Shown one piece after another: positions 43,451 to 52,430 of a stretch of DNA of 64,000 nucleotides. The position numbers and the translations under genes were made by a program. Position 1 is the first letter of the stretch; each line of letters begins with the position of its first letter. This stretch comes from Trichocoleus desertorum ATA4-8-CV12 (lineage in GTDB: Bacteria > Cyanobacteriota > Cyanobacteriia > FACHB-46), in assembly GCA_019358975.1 (NCBI GenBank), contig JAHHIL010000001.1, forward strand, positions 186,001 to 250,000, given 5' to 3'. Under the pieces are notes generated by a model. That model ran no database searches, had not been told where the DNA came from, and saw only the letters and a program-made list of their open reading frames with translations.

Positions 43451-44521
43451 TTATGGCTTGGCTTGAGCGGTGGCAGTTGGCCCAACGATGTTGGCCGTTT
43501 CTAGGCTATCTACTAGGCTAGGATCACCACCGAGGTTCCTCGCCAAGATGCGGAGGTTTTCGGCCATCATCCCGATATAAGTATGTTCAGGATTGTTGTT
43601 TTCCATCGCATTGGCAGAACCTTCACCGGGTAGATCGTCGTCACTAGTATTGTCAAGTTTGACGTTGGCTTCGCGGGCAATCTGTTCTGCCACTTTGCTA
43701 GGAAACACTTCCGACCCAAAAATAGCAGGGACTTTGCTTTCCCGGATCTGATCGATCAACTTGGAGACATCCTGGGCAGAGGGTTCGTTGAAATCAGAAG
43801 GTTGAATGGCCCCGATCACGTCAACGTCATATTCGCGAGCCCAGTAGGCCCAAGAGTCGTGGTAGGTGAGAAGCTTCCGGTTTTCGGGTGGAATGCTGGC
43901 CACGACTTTGCGAGTCACTTGATCGAGTTGATCTAATCGTTGCAGATAGTTTTTGAGGTTGGTGGCGTAATAGTCAGCTCCAGCGGGATCTAGAGCGGTG
44001 AGCTGCTCAGCTGCCTGACGAGCATAGGCCGCTGCATATTTGGGGTTAACCCAGAGGTGAGGATTTGGCTTGCCGCCTTCTTTGGGAAAGCTGGCATCAA
44101 AGATCCACTCGCCTTGCTCGATCGTGCTGGTACCAACTTCATGAATTTTTGCGTCTCTTGGCTTAGCCGCCTCAGCTAACTTTAAGGTGGGAGCTTCTAG
44201 TTGCAAACCGTTAGCAATAATTAGATCGGCTTGCTTGAGCAGTTCACCATCGGAAGGGCGAGGCTCAAAGGTGTGAGAGTCGGTGCCTTCAGGGACGATG
44301 CCTCTCACTTCAGCGCGATCGCCCGCAATATTGCTGACGATGTTCGTTAAAGGGGCAACGGTGGTGACAACAGTCGGCTTACCTTGAGCTTGGCGATCGC
44401 TCGACTGACTAGATTGAGCGGGGGAATTGGTAGGGGATGCACTAGGAGAAGTTGAATTCTGAGTTGCGTTGCAGCCTACCAGTATCAAACTAAGAAGTGA
44501 CAGAACGATAAAGGGCTTCAT
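43451..44521 (-). CDS. Metal ABC transporter substrate-binding lipoprotein (cluster A-I)
   Basis: A 356-residue lipoprotein: hydrophobic leader and lipobox LVGC with Cys at about 17, then a Ser/Pro/Gln-rich linker. Metal ligands expected in this family are His at about 83 (DSHTFEPRPSD), His at about 155 (PNPHLWVNP), a third His at about 221 (TYHDSWAYWA) and an Asp near 294-296 (SDDDLPG). Mn-type proteins usually have Glu in place of the third His, so Zn or another metal is favoured. There is no His-rich loop as in many ZnuA proteins. It is first in the binding protein-ATPase-permease operon. Confidence 0.88.
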   Translation of the reverse strand: MKPFIVLSLLSLILVGCNATQNSTSPSASPTNSPAQSSQSSDRQAQGKPTVVTTVAPLTNIVSNIAGDRAEVRGIVPEGTDSHTFEPRPSDGELLKQADLIIANGLQLEAPTLKLAEAAKPRDAKIHEVGTSTIEQGEWIFDASFPKEGGKPNPHLWVNPKYAAAYARQAAEQLTALDPAGADYYATNLKNYLQRLDQLDQVTRKVVASIPPENRKLLTYHDSWAYWAREYDVDVIGAIQPSDFNEPSAQDVSKLIDQIRESKVPAIFGSEVFPSKVAEQIAREANVKLDNTSDDDLPGEGSANAMENNNPEHTYIGMMAENLRILARNLGGDPSLVDSLETANIVGPTATAQAKP

Positions 44522-44901
44522 CCTGGCTTTCCTTTGCGAGGGGCATAGAAAATTAGAGCTTTAGCTTGCTTAAACAAGCAATGCCCCGCTGGGGCATCTG
44601 AAAGCTAATTTTTCGCTTTTTAAGAATAAATTTGCTTTTTTTTGTCAAAAATCTTTCCAAGGAAAGACCTTGTTTTAAGTAATGCTCTTAATGTTTTAGT
44701 GCTATGTCAACTGAATCACAATCTTTTGTTTCTAGCCCATTTAGGCCAAAGACACATACCAAAGACTTACAGCTGAGCTAAGGGGCTTAGCTGAGTCTCA
44801 GGGAAGTGAACTAGAGTAGATGTCAGGCTTACATAGAGCCTTGTGCGTCTGAATTTTTAACTTGTGATTCCTGAATTAATGCAGTTATTGCATTTTGCCC
44901 C
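44522..44901. promoter_or_regulatory. Divergent promoter region with two inverted repeats
   Basis: Lies between the metal-binding lipoprotein and an M16 peptidase gene. It holds ATGCCCC-GCT-GGGGCAT at 44581-44597, about 60 bases upstream of the lipoprotein start, and TCTTTCC-AA-GGAAAGA at 44652-44667. AT-rich DNA (T-run at 44630-44643) surrounds them. Either could be an operator for a metal regulator, though neither matches a Fur or Zur box I know. Confidence 0.5.
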
Positions 44902-47742
44902 ATGTCACTGCTAGGTTCTATGCGTCGCTATGGCAGAGTCACTCTGTTGTTTGCTTGCTGCTTAATGGCTGTTGTGTTTGTCTCAGGCGAGACTGCCGCT
45001 ACCCTAGCGCTTCCCGCTGTTTCTGCTACCCCTAACGATAAGACTAAGATCGATATGAAGCAGTCACCTACTGCTATGCCTGCTGCCTTAACTCATGGTG
45101 TGCGAAAAACATTACTAGATAATGGTTTGACGGTTTTAACCAAAGAACTCCACACAGCTCCGGTGGTGAGCGTCCAGGTTTGGTACCGAGTCGGCTCGTA
45201 CGATGAACCCGCAGGTTTGAGCGGAATTTCTCATCTGCTTGAGCATCTTATGTTTAAGGGCACCAACAATCGCCCTGTGCAATTTGGTCGTTTATTTAGT
45301 GCGCTGGGTAGCCAGTCGAATGCGTTTACTGCTTATGACCAAACTGCTTATTACGGCACCGTAGAACGTCACAAGCTGCCAGCTCTGCTGGTTTTGGAAG
45401 CAGACCGCATGAAAAATGCCCTGATCAATCCTGAGCAGCTGCTGAGCGAAAAGCGAGTCGTAATCTCGGAGCTGCAAGGGTACGAAAATGAGCCAGGTTA
45501 CCGTCTAGAACGAGCAGTGCGGAAAGCGGCCTTTCCCCAGCAATCTTATGGTTTGCCCATAGGCGGCACGAAAGCTGAGGTGGAAACTTTTACGGTTGAG
45601 CAGGTACGAGACTACTACCGCAAATACTACAGTCCTAGCAATGCCACGCTAGTGATCGTGGGAGATTTTGAGACTGAACCCACTCTGCAAGTCGTCAGAT
45701 CAGCTTTTGGACAAATTCCAAATGAGGAGCAGGTGGGAACCGCAAAACCTGTAGCTTCAGCGATGCCCCCCACCCTAAAACCCGCCGCTACAGCTCAGAA
45801 AGCACCGATTATGCTGCGAGAGCCGGGAAGTGCATCTCTACTGCAAGCGGTTTATCCTTTGCCTGATCTGAGTCATCCGGATGTGGCTGCGCTCCAGGTG
45901 ATGGACTACATCTTGACCGGAGGTCGTAGTTCTCGGCTGTACCAAGCTTTGGTGGAATCGGGTTTAGCCAGTGACGCGGGTGGCTATGCGGCCAACTTAC
46001 TCGGCTCTGGTTGGTATAGCTTCTCTGTGACCGCAGCCCCTGGCAAGAAGCTGAGCCAGATTGATCGAGTGTTGCAGCGATCGCTTGCCAACCTCCGAGA
46101 TAAGCCCGTGAGCGAAGCAGAACTCCAGCGGGCCAAAACTCAACTACGCGCTTCTCGATTGCTGCAAAACCGAGATGTTACGAGTCAGGCGATGCAGTTG
46201 GCCGATGACCAAAGCGTAGCGGGAGATTACCGTTATAGCGATCGTTTGTTAGCCGCGATCGCCCAAGTCACCGCAGCGGATGTGCAGCGTGTCGCCAAAA
46301 CCTATTTCCAGTCAGCTAGCCGTACCGTTGGCTTCTTTGAACCGACTCAACTGCAAGCAGGTACCGGAGGGACAGGAGTTGGGGCGACCCAAACAACCGA
46401 AAACTTTAGTGCTGGTGAACCCGTTGATCCGGCGGAGCTAGAACAATATCTGCCTCGCTTAGAGACAACTACCTCCGAGAACACCCAAGCCTTGCCAGAA
46501 GCGGTGACGCTGGAGAATGGTTTACGCATCCTGTTGCTACCAGACACCAGTACGCCAACCATCACGCTGAGTGGCCACATTGGCGCTGGAAGCGAGTACG
46601 ACTCCATCAAGAAGGCTGGATTGGCTGACTTGACCGCCGAGAATGTGATGAACGGCACCAAAACCAAAGATGCTTTAACGCTAGCTGAAACACTGGAAGA
46701 TCGAGGAGCTGACTTATCCTTTGATACCAATCGCGAAGGGGTCACGATTGATGGTGATGGTTTAGCAACCGATTTGCCCTTGCTGGTGCAAACGTTGGCC
46801 GATGTCTTACAAAACGCTTCATTCCCTGCTGATGAGCTGGAGTTGAGTCGGCAACGAGGTTTGATTGGTTTGCAAGAGCAATTAGATGATCCCCGCTCCT
46901 TGGGTCGCCGCCAGTTTCAGCAAGCTATTTATCCAGCCAATCATCCCTTCCATAGTTTCCCCACCCCGGAAAGCCTGAAGCAAGTTACCCGTGATGACGT
47001 AGTGCAGTTTTATCGCACTCATTATCGACCGGACAAAACCGTTTTGGCTTTAGTGGGTAACTTTGACCCTGCTCAGGTGCGATCGCTCCTCAAGCAACAA
47101 CTAGGGACTTGGCAAGCGGCTGGGCAAGCTCCGAAGCTAAATTTCCCAACCGTGTCTGCTCCCCAAAAACTGACTTATTTAGCGGCTCCTTTGCCCGGAA
47201 AAACCCAATCAGTCACTTACTTGGGCTACCAGGGCATCGATCGCCAAGATCCCCGCTACTACCCAGCTTTAGTGCTAAATGAAATTTTGGGAGGGAGTAC
47301 ACTCTCTAGCCGTCTAGGAACAGAAATTCGCGATCGCCAAGGACTTACCTACGGCATTTATAGCTACTTCCAAACTGGCACCTCTGCGGGACCGTTCTTG
47401 ATCTCAATGCAAACTGCACCTGAAGACTCCCAACAGGCGATCGCTAGCACGTTGGCTTTGTTGAAGCAGATGCGCGAACAGGGAGTGAGTGCCTCTGAAG
47501 TGGCGATCGCGAAGCAATCTCTAGCCAGCGGCTATCCGGTTGAACTGGCTGACCCCGAAATCCTAGTTGAACAAATCTTGATGAATGAGGTTTATGGCCT
47601 CAAGCGAGAAGAGTTGCAACAGGTGAGCGACAAGATTCAAGCCGTAACAGTCGAACAAGTGAACCAAGCTATCCAAGAATTGCTCCAACCGGATCGCTTA
47701 GTGGTAGTGACCGCAGGTGCGCCAGCGTCAACCGCTCCCTAA
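44902..47742 (+). CDS. M16-family metallopeptidase, double-length, secreted
   Basis: A 946-residue protein made of two M16 units (about 60-490 and 530-940). The N-terminus is a signal peptide or anchor with a hydrophobic core at about 13-35. The first unit carries the inverted zinc site HLLEH (about 111-115) with the downstream Glu region ERAVRKAAFPQQSYGLPIGG. The second unit lacks HxxEH and is the structural half. It probably degrades peptides in the periplasm or thylakoid lumen. ATG at 44902 or 44920 could start it. It is encoded upstream of map. Confidence 0.9.
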   Translation: MSLLGSMRRYGRVTLLFACCLMAVVFVSGETAATLALPAVSATPNDKTKIDMKQSPTAMPAALTHGVRKTLLDNGLTVLTKELHTAPVVSVQVWYRVGSYDEPAGLSGISHLLEHLMFKGTNNRPVQFGRLFSALGSQSNAFTAYDQTAYYGTVERHKLPALLVLEADRMKNALINPEQLLSEKRVVISELQGYENEPGYRLERAVRKAAFPQQSYGLPIGGTKAEVETFTVEQVRDYYRKYYSPSNATLVIVGDFETEPTLQVVRSAFGQIPNEEQVGTAKPVASAMPPTLKPAATAQKAPIMLREPGSASLLQAVYPLPDLSHPDVAALQVMDYILTGGRSSRLYQALVESGLASDAGGYAANLLGSGWYSFSVTAAPGKKLSQIDRVLQRSLANLRDKPVSEAELQRAKTQLRASRLLQNRDVTSQAMQLADDQSVAGDYRYSDRLLAAIAQVTAADVQRVAKTYFQSASRTVGFFEPTQLQAGTGGTGVGATQTTENFSAGEPVDPAELEQYLPRLETTTSENTQALPEAVTLENGLRILLLPDTSTPTITLSGHIGAGSEYDSIKKAGLADLTAENVMNGTKTKDALTLAETLEDRGADLSFDTNREGVTIDGDGLATDLPLLVQTLADVLQNASFPADELELSRQRGLIGLQEQLDDPRSLGRRQFQQAIYPANHPFHSFPTPESLKQVTRDDVVQFYRTHYRPDKTVLALVGNFDPAQVRSLLKQQLGTWQAAGQAPKLNFPTVSAPQKLTYLAAPLPGKTQSVTYLGYQGIDRQDPRYYPALVLNEILGGSTLSSRLGTEIRDRQGLTYGIYSYFQTGTSAGPFLISMQTAPEDSQQAIASTLALLKQMREQGVSASEVAIAKQSLASGYPVELADPEILVEQILMNEVYGLKREELQQVSDKIQAVTVEQVNQAIQELLQPDRLVVVTAGAPASTAP

Positions 47743-47762
47743 GAAATTAGGACAGCAGAATT

Positions 47763-47787
47763 AGGACAGCGATCGCTCTGCTGTCCT
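47763..47787 (+). other. Hairpin after the M16 peptidase gene
   Basis: AGGACAGC and GCTGTCCT form a perfect 8-bp stem with a 9-base loop that contains the rest of a HIP1 site. The left arm also occurs as a direct repeat (AATTAGGACAGC) starting at 47745. There is no T-run, so termination is uncertain. Confidence 0.55.
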
Positions 47788-47847
47788 AGAGCAAATTGGG
47801 TTAACTTAGATCTAAAGATAAGCTCCTATCAGTACTCCTCGATCTCC

Positions 47848-48672
47848 ATGAACATCCTCAGCAATTTGATTCCTCAAGCGTCTCAGCCGCCCCGTGTTAA
47901 GCAACGTCGGGGAATCGAGCTCAAGTCTCCGCGCGAAATTGAGATTATGCGGGAGTCAGCCAAAATTGTCGCGACCGTGTTGAAAGAAATTTCCCAAATT
48001 ATTCAACCGGGGATGACGACTGCTGATCTAGATGCTCATGCAGAAAAGCGGATTCGCGAAATGGGAGCTACTCCTAGCTTTAAGGGCTATCACGGCTTCC
48101 CTGCTTCTATTTGCTCCAGCATCAATAACGAAGTAGTGCATGGGATTCCCAATGCCAAAAAGGTGATTCGCACCGGAGATGTGGTCAAGATTGACACGGG
48201 AGCTTACTTCCAAGGCTTTCATGGCGACTCTTGCATCACCATCGGTGTGGGAGAAGTGACCGCAGAAGCAGCTAAGTTAATCCGAGTGGCTGAAGAAGCA
48301 CTTTACAAAGGTATTGAGCAAGTCAAAGCGGGCAAGTACTTGCTGGACTTGGCGGGTGCGGTGCAAGACCACGTTGAGGCGAATGGTTTTGTCATCGTAG
48401 AAGACTACACCGGACATGGCGTAGGTCGTAACCTGCACGAAGAACCGTCTGTATTTAACTTCCGTACCCGTCAAATGCCCAACGTCAAGCTGCGGGCAGG
48501 CATGACCCTGGCGATCGAACCGATTCTGAATGCTGGCTCCAAAGTCACCCGCACCTTACAAGACCGCTGGACGGTGGTGACAGTGGATAACTCGCTCTCA
48601 GCTCAGTTTGAGCACACCGTTTTGGTGACTGAAGACGGCTACGAAATCCTCACCGATCGCACCAAAATCTAA
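47848..48672 (+). CDS. map: Type I methionine aminopeptidase
   Basis: 274 residues. The five metal ligands are visible: Asp in [16 protein letters not shown] (two), His in [13 protein letters not shown], Glu in LAIEPIL and Glu in [13 protein letters not shown] short N-terminal extension of about 25 residues ([15 protein letters not shown]) precedes the catalytic core, which begins at [12 protein letters not shown]. It removes the initiator Met from nascent proteins in the cytosol. A terminator follows. Confidence 0.96.
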   Translation: MNILSNLIPQASQPPRVKQRRGIELKSPREIEIMRESAKIVATVLKEISQIIQPGMTTADLDAHAEKRIREMGATPSFKGYHGFPASICSSINNEVVHGIPNAKKVIRTGDVVKIDTGAYFQGFHGDSCITIGVGEVTAEAAKLIRVAEEALYKGIEQVKAGKYLLDLAGAVQDHVEANGFVIVEDYTGHGVGRNLHEEPSVFNFRTRQMPNVKLRAGMTLAIEPILNAGSKVTRTLQDRWTVVTVDNSLSAQFEHTVLVTEDGYEILTDRTKI

Positions 48673-48700
48673 ATAGACGAACCTTTAGACGAACCAATAG

Positions 48701-48747
48701 AAAAGCGATCGCTCTTGAGAACCCTAGAAGCAAGCGATCGCTTTTTT
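48701..48747 (+). terminator. Rho-independent terminator with HIP1 in both arms
   Basis: AAAAGCGATCGCT (48701-48713) pairs with AGCGATCGCTTTT (48733-48745), continuing into a T-run. Each arm contains the octamer GCGATCGC. It lies between convergent genes (map and the SLH protein). A short A-run on the other side lets it work leftward too. Confidence 0.88.
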
Positions 48748-48769
48748 ATGACTCTATGGCCTGATGAGT

Positions 48770-49201
48770 CTATAGCTTGGGGCCATGTCTGAGAGGCTGG
48801 CGAGGACGAGTGATGGGTTTAGTAGAAATGCCATCTACGCGGCTCGATAAATCTTTGACCTGAGCATTTAGCTCCCGTTGGCGTTGAATCAATGCCTCAA
48901 AATCGGCCTTAGTCGCTAAGTTAGCGCGGTTTGCGGGAATCTGTTGCTCAATGTTATTCAGGCAAGCATTTAAGCCAGCCGCAAATTCGTAACGAGTAAC
49001 TGGGCGATCGCCGCGAAAGGTGCCATCGGGATAGCCAGAAATGCAGCCAGATTGAGGTTGTGGATTGCTATTCGGGGCGTTGGTCGGAGTAGTTTGAGCC
49101 AGTATTGGGCTGGGCGACGAGGCGATCGCTGTTACTCCAAGGGCGATCGCCATTCCCAAAGAAAACCTGATTGATTGACCGACAAACGCAACTCTAGACA
49201 T
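48770..49201 (-). CDS. SLH-domain protein resembling the N-terminus of a cyanobacterial porin, without barrel
   Basis: A 143-residue exported protein. A signal peptide (about 1-35, ending ILAQ) is followed by a single SLH motif SGYPDGTFRGDRPVTRYEFA and a coiled-coil-like stretch (FEALIQRQRELNAQVKDLSS). The same order of SLH then coiled coil begins the cyanobacterial iron-uptake porins, which are several hundred residues longer. Here the frame ends after RHGPKL, and no barrel sequence follows. AAGGAG eight bases before the ATG supports translation. It may be a peptidoglycan-binding periplasmic protein in its own right or a truncated porin gene. Confidence 0.82.
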   Translation of the reverse strand: MSRVAFVGQSIRFSLGMAIALGVTAIASSPSPILAQTTPTNAPNSNPQPQSGCISGYPDGTFRGDRPVTRYEFAAGLNACLNNIEQQIPANRANLATKADFEALIQRQRELNAQVKDLSSRVDGISTKPITRPRQPLRHGPKL

Positions 49202-49435
49202 CGCTGCTGCTCCTTGCCACTAATTCCACCTTAGCTGATCAGAATTTAGTTGAGGGCCGAGAGTTCCCGTTACAACACCGCTGTTAGCAACGGCTGTCGC
49301 CAATTTGGCGTTTTTACTGACTCTTTCCGAGGGGCTTCATGCTTAAGTTCTAGAGATACGTAGATTGCTTGAGGTTCTCTTTGAGTCTCAGTAGTTCTAT
49401 GAGTCAGTCCTAATCCATTTCCCAGCCAATTAATC

Positions 49436-49918
49436 ATGCTGAATACCTTTGCCCAAAACCTCAATCTTGCTCCTGCTGATGTTGAAGCTTTGCTAGCCTG
49501 CAACTTGTCCGAGTTGTTGGCGAACCCCACAGTCCAACAAAAGTTAGCTAGCCTGAACGTTGAGCTACTACGGCAAACCTTACCCACCGCAGGTCAAGTC
49601 TTAGCAGAGAACCTGCCCCCCTTCTATATCTGGTTAAAAACAGAGCTAGATGTGAAGCGAGTTCCCGATAGCCCCGACCATGCCACTCGCTGGGTTGTCA
49701 GTTTCCTCAACAACCAAGAAAGCTTAACTCGCCTAGTCGAACTGCACCAACCTGTACCCCGTCCCGCAATGGAACGCTCCATCCCACGCCTAGTCAGCTT
49801 ATTTGACGGTGTAGAAGACACCAGCGTTCGCCAAGAATGGCAAACCGCGATCGCCGCCCTCTGCTTAGTACTAGCCGTCGGAGCCCGCGAAGCAGACAAA
49901 ACCGCCGCTGCCTCCTAA
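49436..49918 (+). CDS. Hypothetical soluble helical protein
   Basis: 160 residues, not recognised. It has no signal peptide. It is rich in Leu and Ala and looks mostly helical (LAPADVEALLACNLSELL), with one more hydrophobic C-terminal helix AIAALCLVLAVGA near 140-152. No catalytic motif is visible. Codon use and HIP1 content match the genome, which supports a real gene. It is encoded alone between a divergent SLH gene and a GC-rich intergenic element. Confidence 0.65.
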   Translation: MLNTFAQNLNLAPADVEALLACNLSELLANPTVQQKLASLNVELLRQTLPTAGQVLAENLPPFYIWLKTELDVKRVPDSPDHATRWVVSFLNNQESLTRLVELHQPVPRPAMERSIPRLVSLFDGVEDTSVRQEWQTAIAALCLVLAVGAREADKTAAAS

Positions 49919-49980
49919 CCTTCAACTTCTCGCACTGCCCCCTCAATACTGGCAGGGCTGTTTCATACAATAAAAGAGTT

Positions 49981-50189
49981 CCGAGCCAAGCCCCCCTACC
50001 CCCCCAATTCTGGGAGGAACCTAACCAAAGTCCTCTTTTTGGGTATGTCGGTTAGAGCGATAAATTCGGGGAGTTATTAGGGAGCACTGCAGAGAGGTTA
50101 AACCTACAGCCTTACCCTTCTGGAGGAGGTCTGGAGGACGCAGCCGTCCTTCAGCGGGGGTTTGGGGGCGAGTGCCCCCAAGGGCTCGG
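49981..50189. repeat. GC-rich intergenic element with nested inverted repeats
   Basis: It is bounded by CCGAGCC (49981-49987) and GGCTCGG (50183-50189). It contains AGGACG/CGTCCT around 50135-50150 and a perfect TTGGGGGC-GAGT-GCCCCCAA at 50162-50181, plus C-rich and G-rich runs near 49990-50010 and 50155. It resembles the GC-rich dispersed repeats seen in intergenic DNA of filamentous cyanobacteria. Copy number cannot be checked in this window. Confidence 0.55.
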
Positions 50190-50248
50190 TTCCTTCAAAT
50201 AAATAAAAATTTCAGGGTAAATGCCCTAGAAAATATAACACCTGCACC

Positions 50249-51298
50249 ATGACCGCTTCGACTACAGCACCCAGCCTATCCCAACGTTGCGATCGCCCTC
50301 CCATCGGCAACCCCCTCAGCGTCGCCCCCATGATGGATCGTACCGATCGCCACTTCCGCTACTTCATGCGGCAAATCACCCAGCGAACCCTGCTGTATAC
50401 CGAAATGGTGACAAGCCCCGCAATCCTGCATGGCGATCGCGAACGATTACTAGCGTTTTCCCCCGAAGAAAAGCCCTTAGCGCTGCAAGTGGGTGGAGAT
50501 GACCCCAAAGACCTCGCCATCTGTGCCCAAATTGCCGCCGACCTAGGCTACGACGAAATCAACCTCAACGTCGGTTGCCCTAGCGATCGCGTCCAAAACG
50601 GTAACTTTGGCGCTTGCCTGATGGCCCAACCAGAGCGAGTCGCCGATTGTGTCGCTGCCATGATGCAAGCAACCAGCATTCCAGTCTCCGTCAAGCACCG
50701 CATTGGGATTGATGACCGCGATCGCTACGAGGACATGGTGGCGTTTGTCCAAACCGTTGCCGCCGTAGGCTGTGAGCGCTTCACTGTCCATGCTCGCAAA
50801 GCTTGGTTGCAAGGACTCAGCCCCAAAGAAAACCGAGATATCCCGCCGCTTCGCTACGCAGACGTGCATCGGCTGAAGCAAGACTTCCCAAACCTATTCA
50901 TTGAAATCAACGGCGGCTTCACTAACTTGGCTCAAGTGCAAGAACAGTTGTGCTTAGTAGATGCGGTGATGATTGGTCGTGCCGCTTACGATCAGCCTTA
51001 CTTGTTTGCTCAGAGCGATCGCCTGATTTACGCTCAAGAAACTACCCCTCCCACGCCTCAGGAAGTGGCTGAAGCAATGTTGCCCTACATTGACTTTTGG
51101 ATCGCTAAAGGTTTGAAGCTCCACAAAATCACCCGACACATGCTGCAACTATTTGCGGGGCAACCTGGAAGCCGAATTTGGAAACGACATCTCACAGAAA
51201 ATTCTTGTCTCGCGGGTGCTGGTTCTGAAGTCGTCCGTGAAGCTTTAGCGATGGTATCCAGAAGCTCCGGAAGCTTAAGGGCGATCGCTCCTAGATAG
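50249..51298 (+). CDS. dusA: tRNA-dihydrouridine(20/20a) synthase DusA
   Basis: A 349-residue flavoprotein. APMMDRTDRHFRYF opens the TIM barrel, INLNVGCPSDRVQNGNFGAC contains the catalytic Cys, and VKHRIGIDD and EINGG are the FMN-binding strands. The C-terminal helical domain has a G-x-R-x-W-K-R segment. These DusA-specific motifs distinguish it from DusB/DusC. It reduces uridine 20/20a in the D-loop of tRNAs, using NADPH and FMN. Confidence 0.95.
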   Translation: MTASTTAPSLSQRCDRPPIGNPLSVAPMMDRTDRHFRYFMRQITQRTLLYTEMVTSPAILHGDRERLLAFSPEEKPLALQVGGDDPKDLAICAQIAADLGYDEINLNVGCPSDRVQNGNFGACLMAQPERVADCVAAMMQATSIPVSVKHRIGIDDRDRYEDMVAFVQTVAAVGCERFTVHARKAWLQGLSPKENRDIPPLRYADVHRLKQDFPNLFIEINGGFTNLAQVQEQLCLVDAVMIGRAAYDQPYLFAQSDRLIYAQETTPPTPQEVAEAMLPYIDFWIAKGLKLHKITRHMLQLFAGQPGSRIWKRHLTENSCLAGAGSEVVREALAMVSRSSGSLRAIAPR

Positions 51299-51300
51299 AC

Positions 51301-52050
51301 TTAGCATTTCACCTCTTCTCGTACTAACTGCTGTGTAGTAGCCGCGATCGCGACTTGAGTTGCTTCTGGAAGCGCCGATTTTTCGCTATTGTGGGGACTT
51401 TGGAAGTTGGCTTGAGCATCGGGTTGCTGGCAGACGATCATCGTTTTGACATGTTCTAGTTCATCGTCCCGCACCGCCAAAAACACATCATAGAGCGTCT
51501 TAATTTGAGGACGGCGCTGCTCCGATCCTGCCGCCATTTGGAACTCATCGAACAGATACATATCACCTTCTTGGTAGTACTTAGCAGCTACAGCAGGCGC
51601 AGGTTCAGCCTTTAGCGCTGCTTCATGCTTTTGCAAAAAGGTGTCGTAGGTATGGTAGGCATGTTCTTCCACCAACTGCATGAAGTGGTAGGCCGATCGC
51701 GGCGAAATCATATAGACAGGCACCAAAATCCAGTAGTAGACAAACGCCCCTGCCCGCGCCACAAACCGATCGATCCAAAAGCGATCGCCGTCCAGCGCTT
51801 CGGCAATCAGGAGATGATGTAATTCATTCCAAGCTTCGGCAAAGTGAATTTTCAACCAGTCCGATTTGCGCCACCAGCCCATTGTTTCGTAGAGATGCAG
51901 CACGGATAGGTAGGCAAAATAAGGCACCCGCGCCACGGTTTCCAACACGAAAAAGCGACGATAGACCTGCACTGATAAATCAGGGCCATCATCTTCCCTA
52001 TAAAACGTATTCAGCACAGCGACCAGAAAGCTAACCAGCAGGCGAATCAT
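51301..52050 (-). CDS. Alternative oxidase / plastid terminal oxidase-like di-iron quinol oxidase
   Basis: 249 residues from the ATG at 52050. A TTG at 52098 would add 16 residues. The di-iron ligands fit AOX/PTOX: Glu in VLETVAR (about 37), Glu and His in WNELHH (about 76 and 79), Glu in VEEHAYHT (about 128-129), and Glu and His in DDELEH (about 197 and 200). It is a membrane-associated enzyme oxidising plastoquinol with O2, acting as an electron safety valve. It lies 2 bases from the convergent dusA stop. No good ribosome site is seen. Confidence 0.9.
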   Translation of the reverse strand: MIRLLVSFLVAVLNTFYREDDGPDLSVQVYRRFFVLETVARVPYFAYLSVLHLYETMGWWRKSDWLKIHFAEAWNELHHLLIAEALDGDRFWIDRFVARAGAFVYYWILVPVYMISPRSAYHFMQLVEEHAYHTYDTFLQKHEAALKAEPAPAVAAKYYQEGDMYLFDEFQMAAGSEQRRPQIKTLYDVFLAVRDDELEHVKTMIVCQQPDAQANFQSPHNSEKSALPEATQVAIAATTQQLVREEVKC

Positions 52051-52430
52051 AAAGGGGCAATTTCTACAGCTTCTTCCATGAAACTGATGAGACGCCAACT
52101 CGCATCAATATTAGGAAGGAACCAAGATCATGGCTCGGTAGTTTTTGTATTCCGCAACACAGAGCGTCGGCAAGTAGTGAAATGTTCAAGTTTTAGGGAT
52201 GGAAAAATTAGAATACGAGTACAGAGGCTTGGTCGTTGTCGTCACCATCCCTAGCTTCCAACCTAGCTCCAAACGCGGCGGAAATTATACGCTGCCAGAG
52301 CATAATTAACGTTGGGGCTGCAACAGCATTTGCTGGGTTGGGGGTATTGTGACTACACCGGGCGTTTTGTCCTATCTTGCTTTTGTTTTTGCAGTTCTAA
52401 CAAGTGATTGAGGAACCTGGAGGAATTGTG
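52051..52430. other. Intergenic region between divergent genes
   Basis: Should contain promoters of the PTOX-like gene (leftward) and the HtrA protease gene (rightward). I see no gene, repeat or strong hairpin. A good ribosome site GGAGGA lies at the right end before 52431. Confidence 0.5.
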
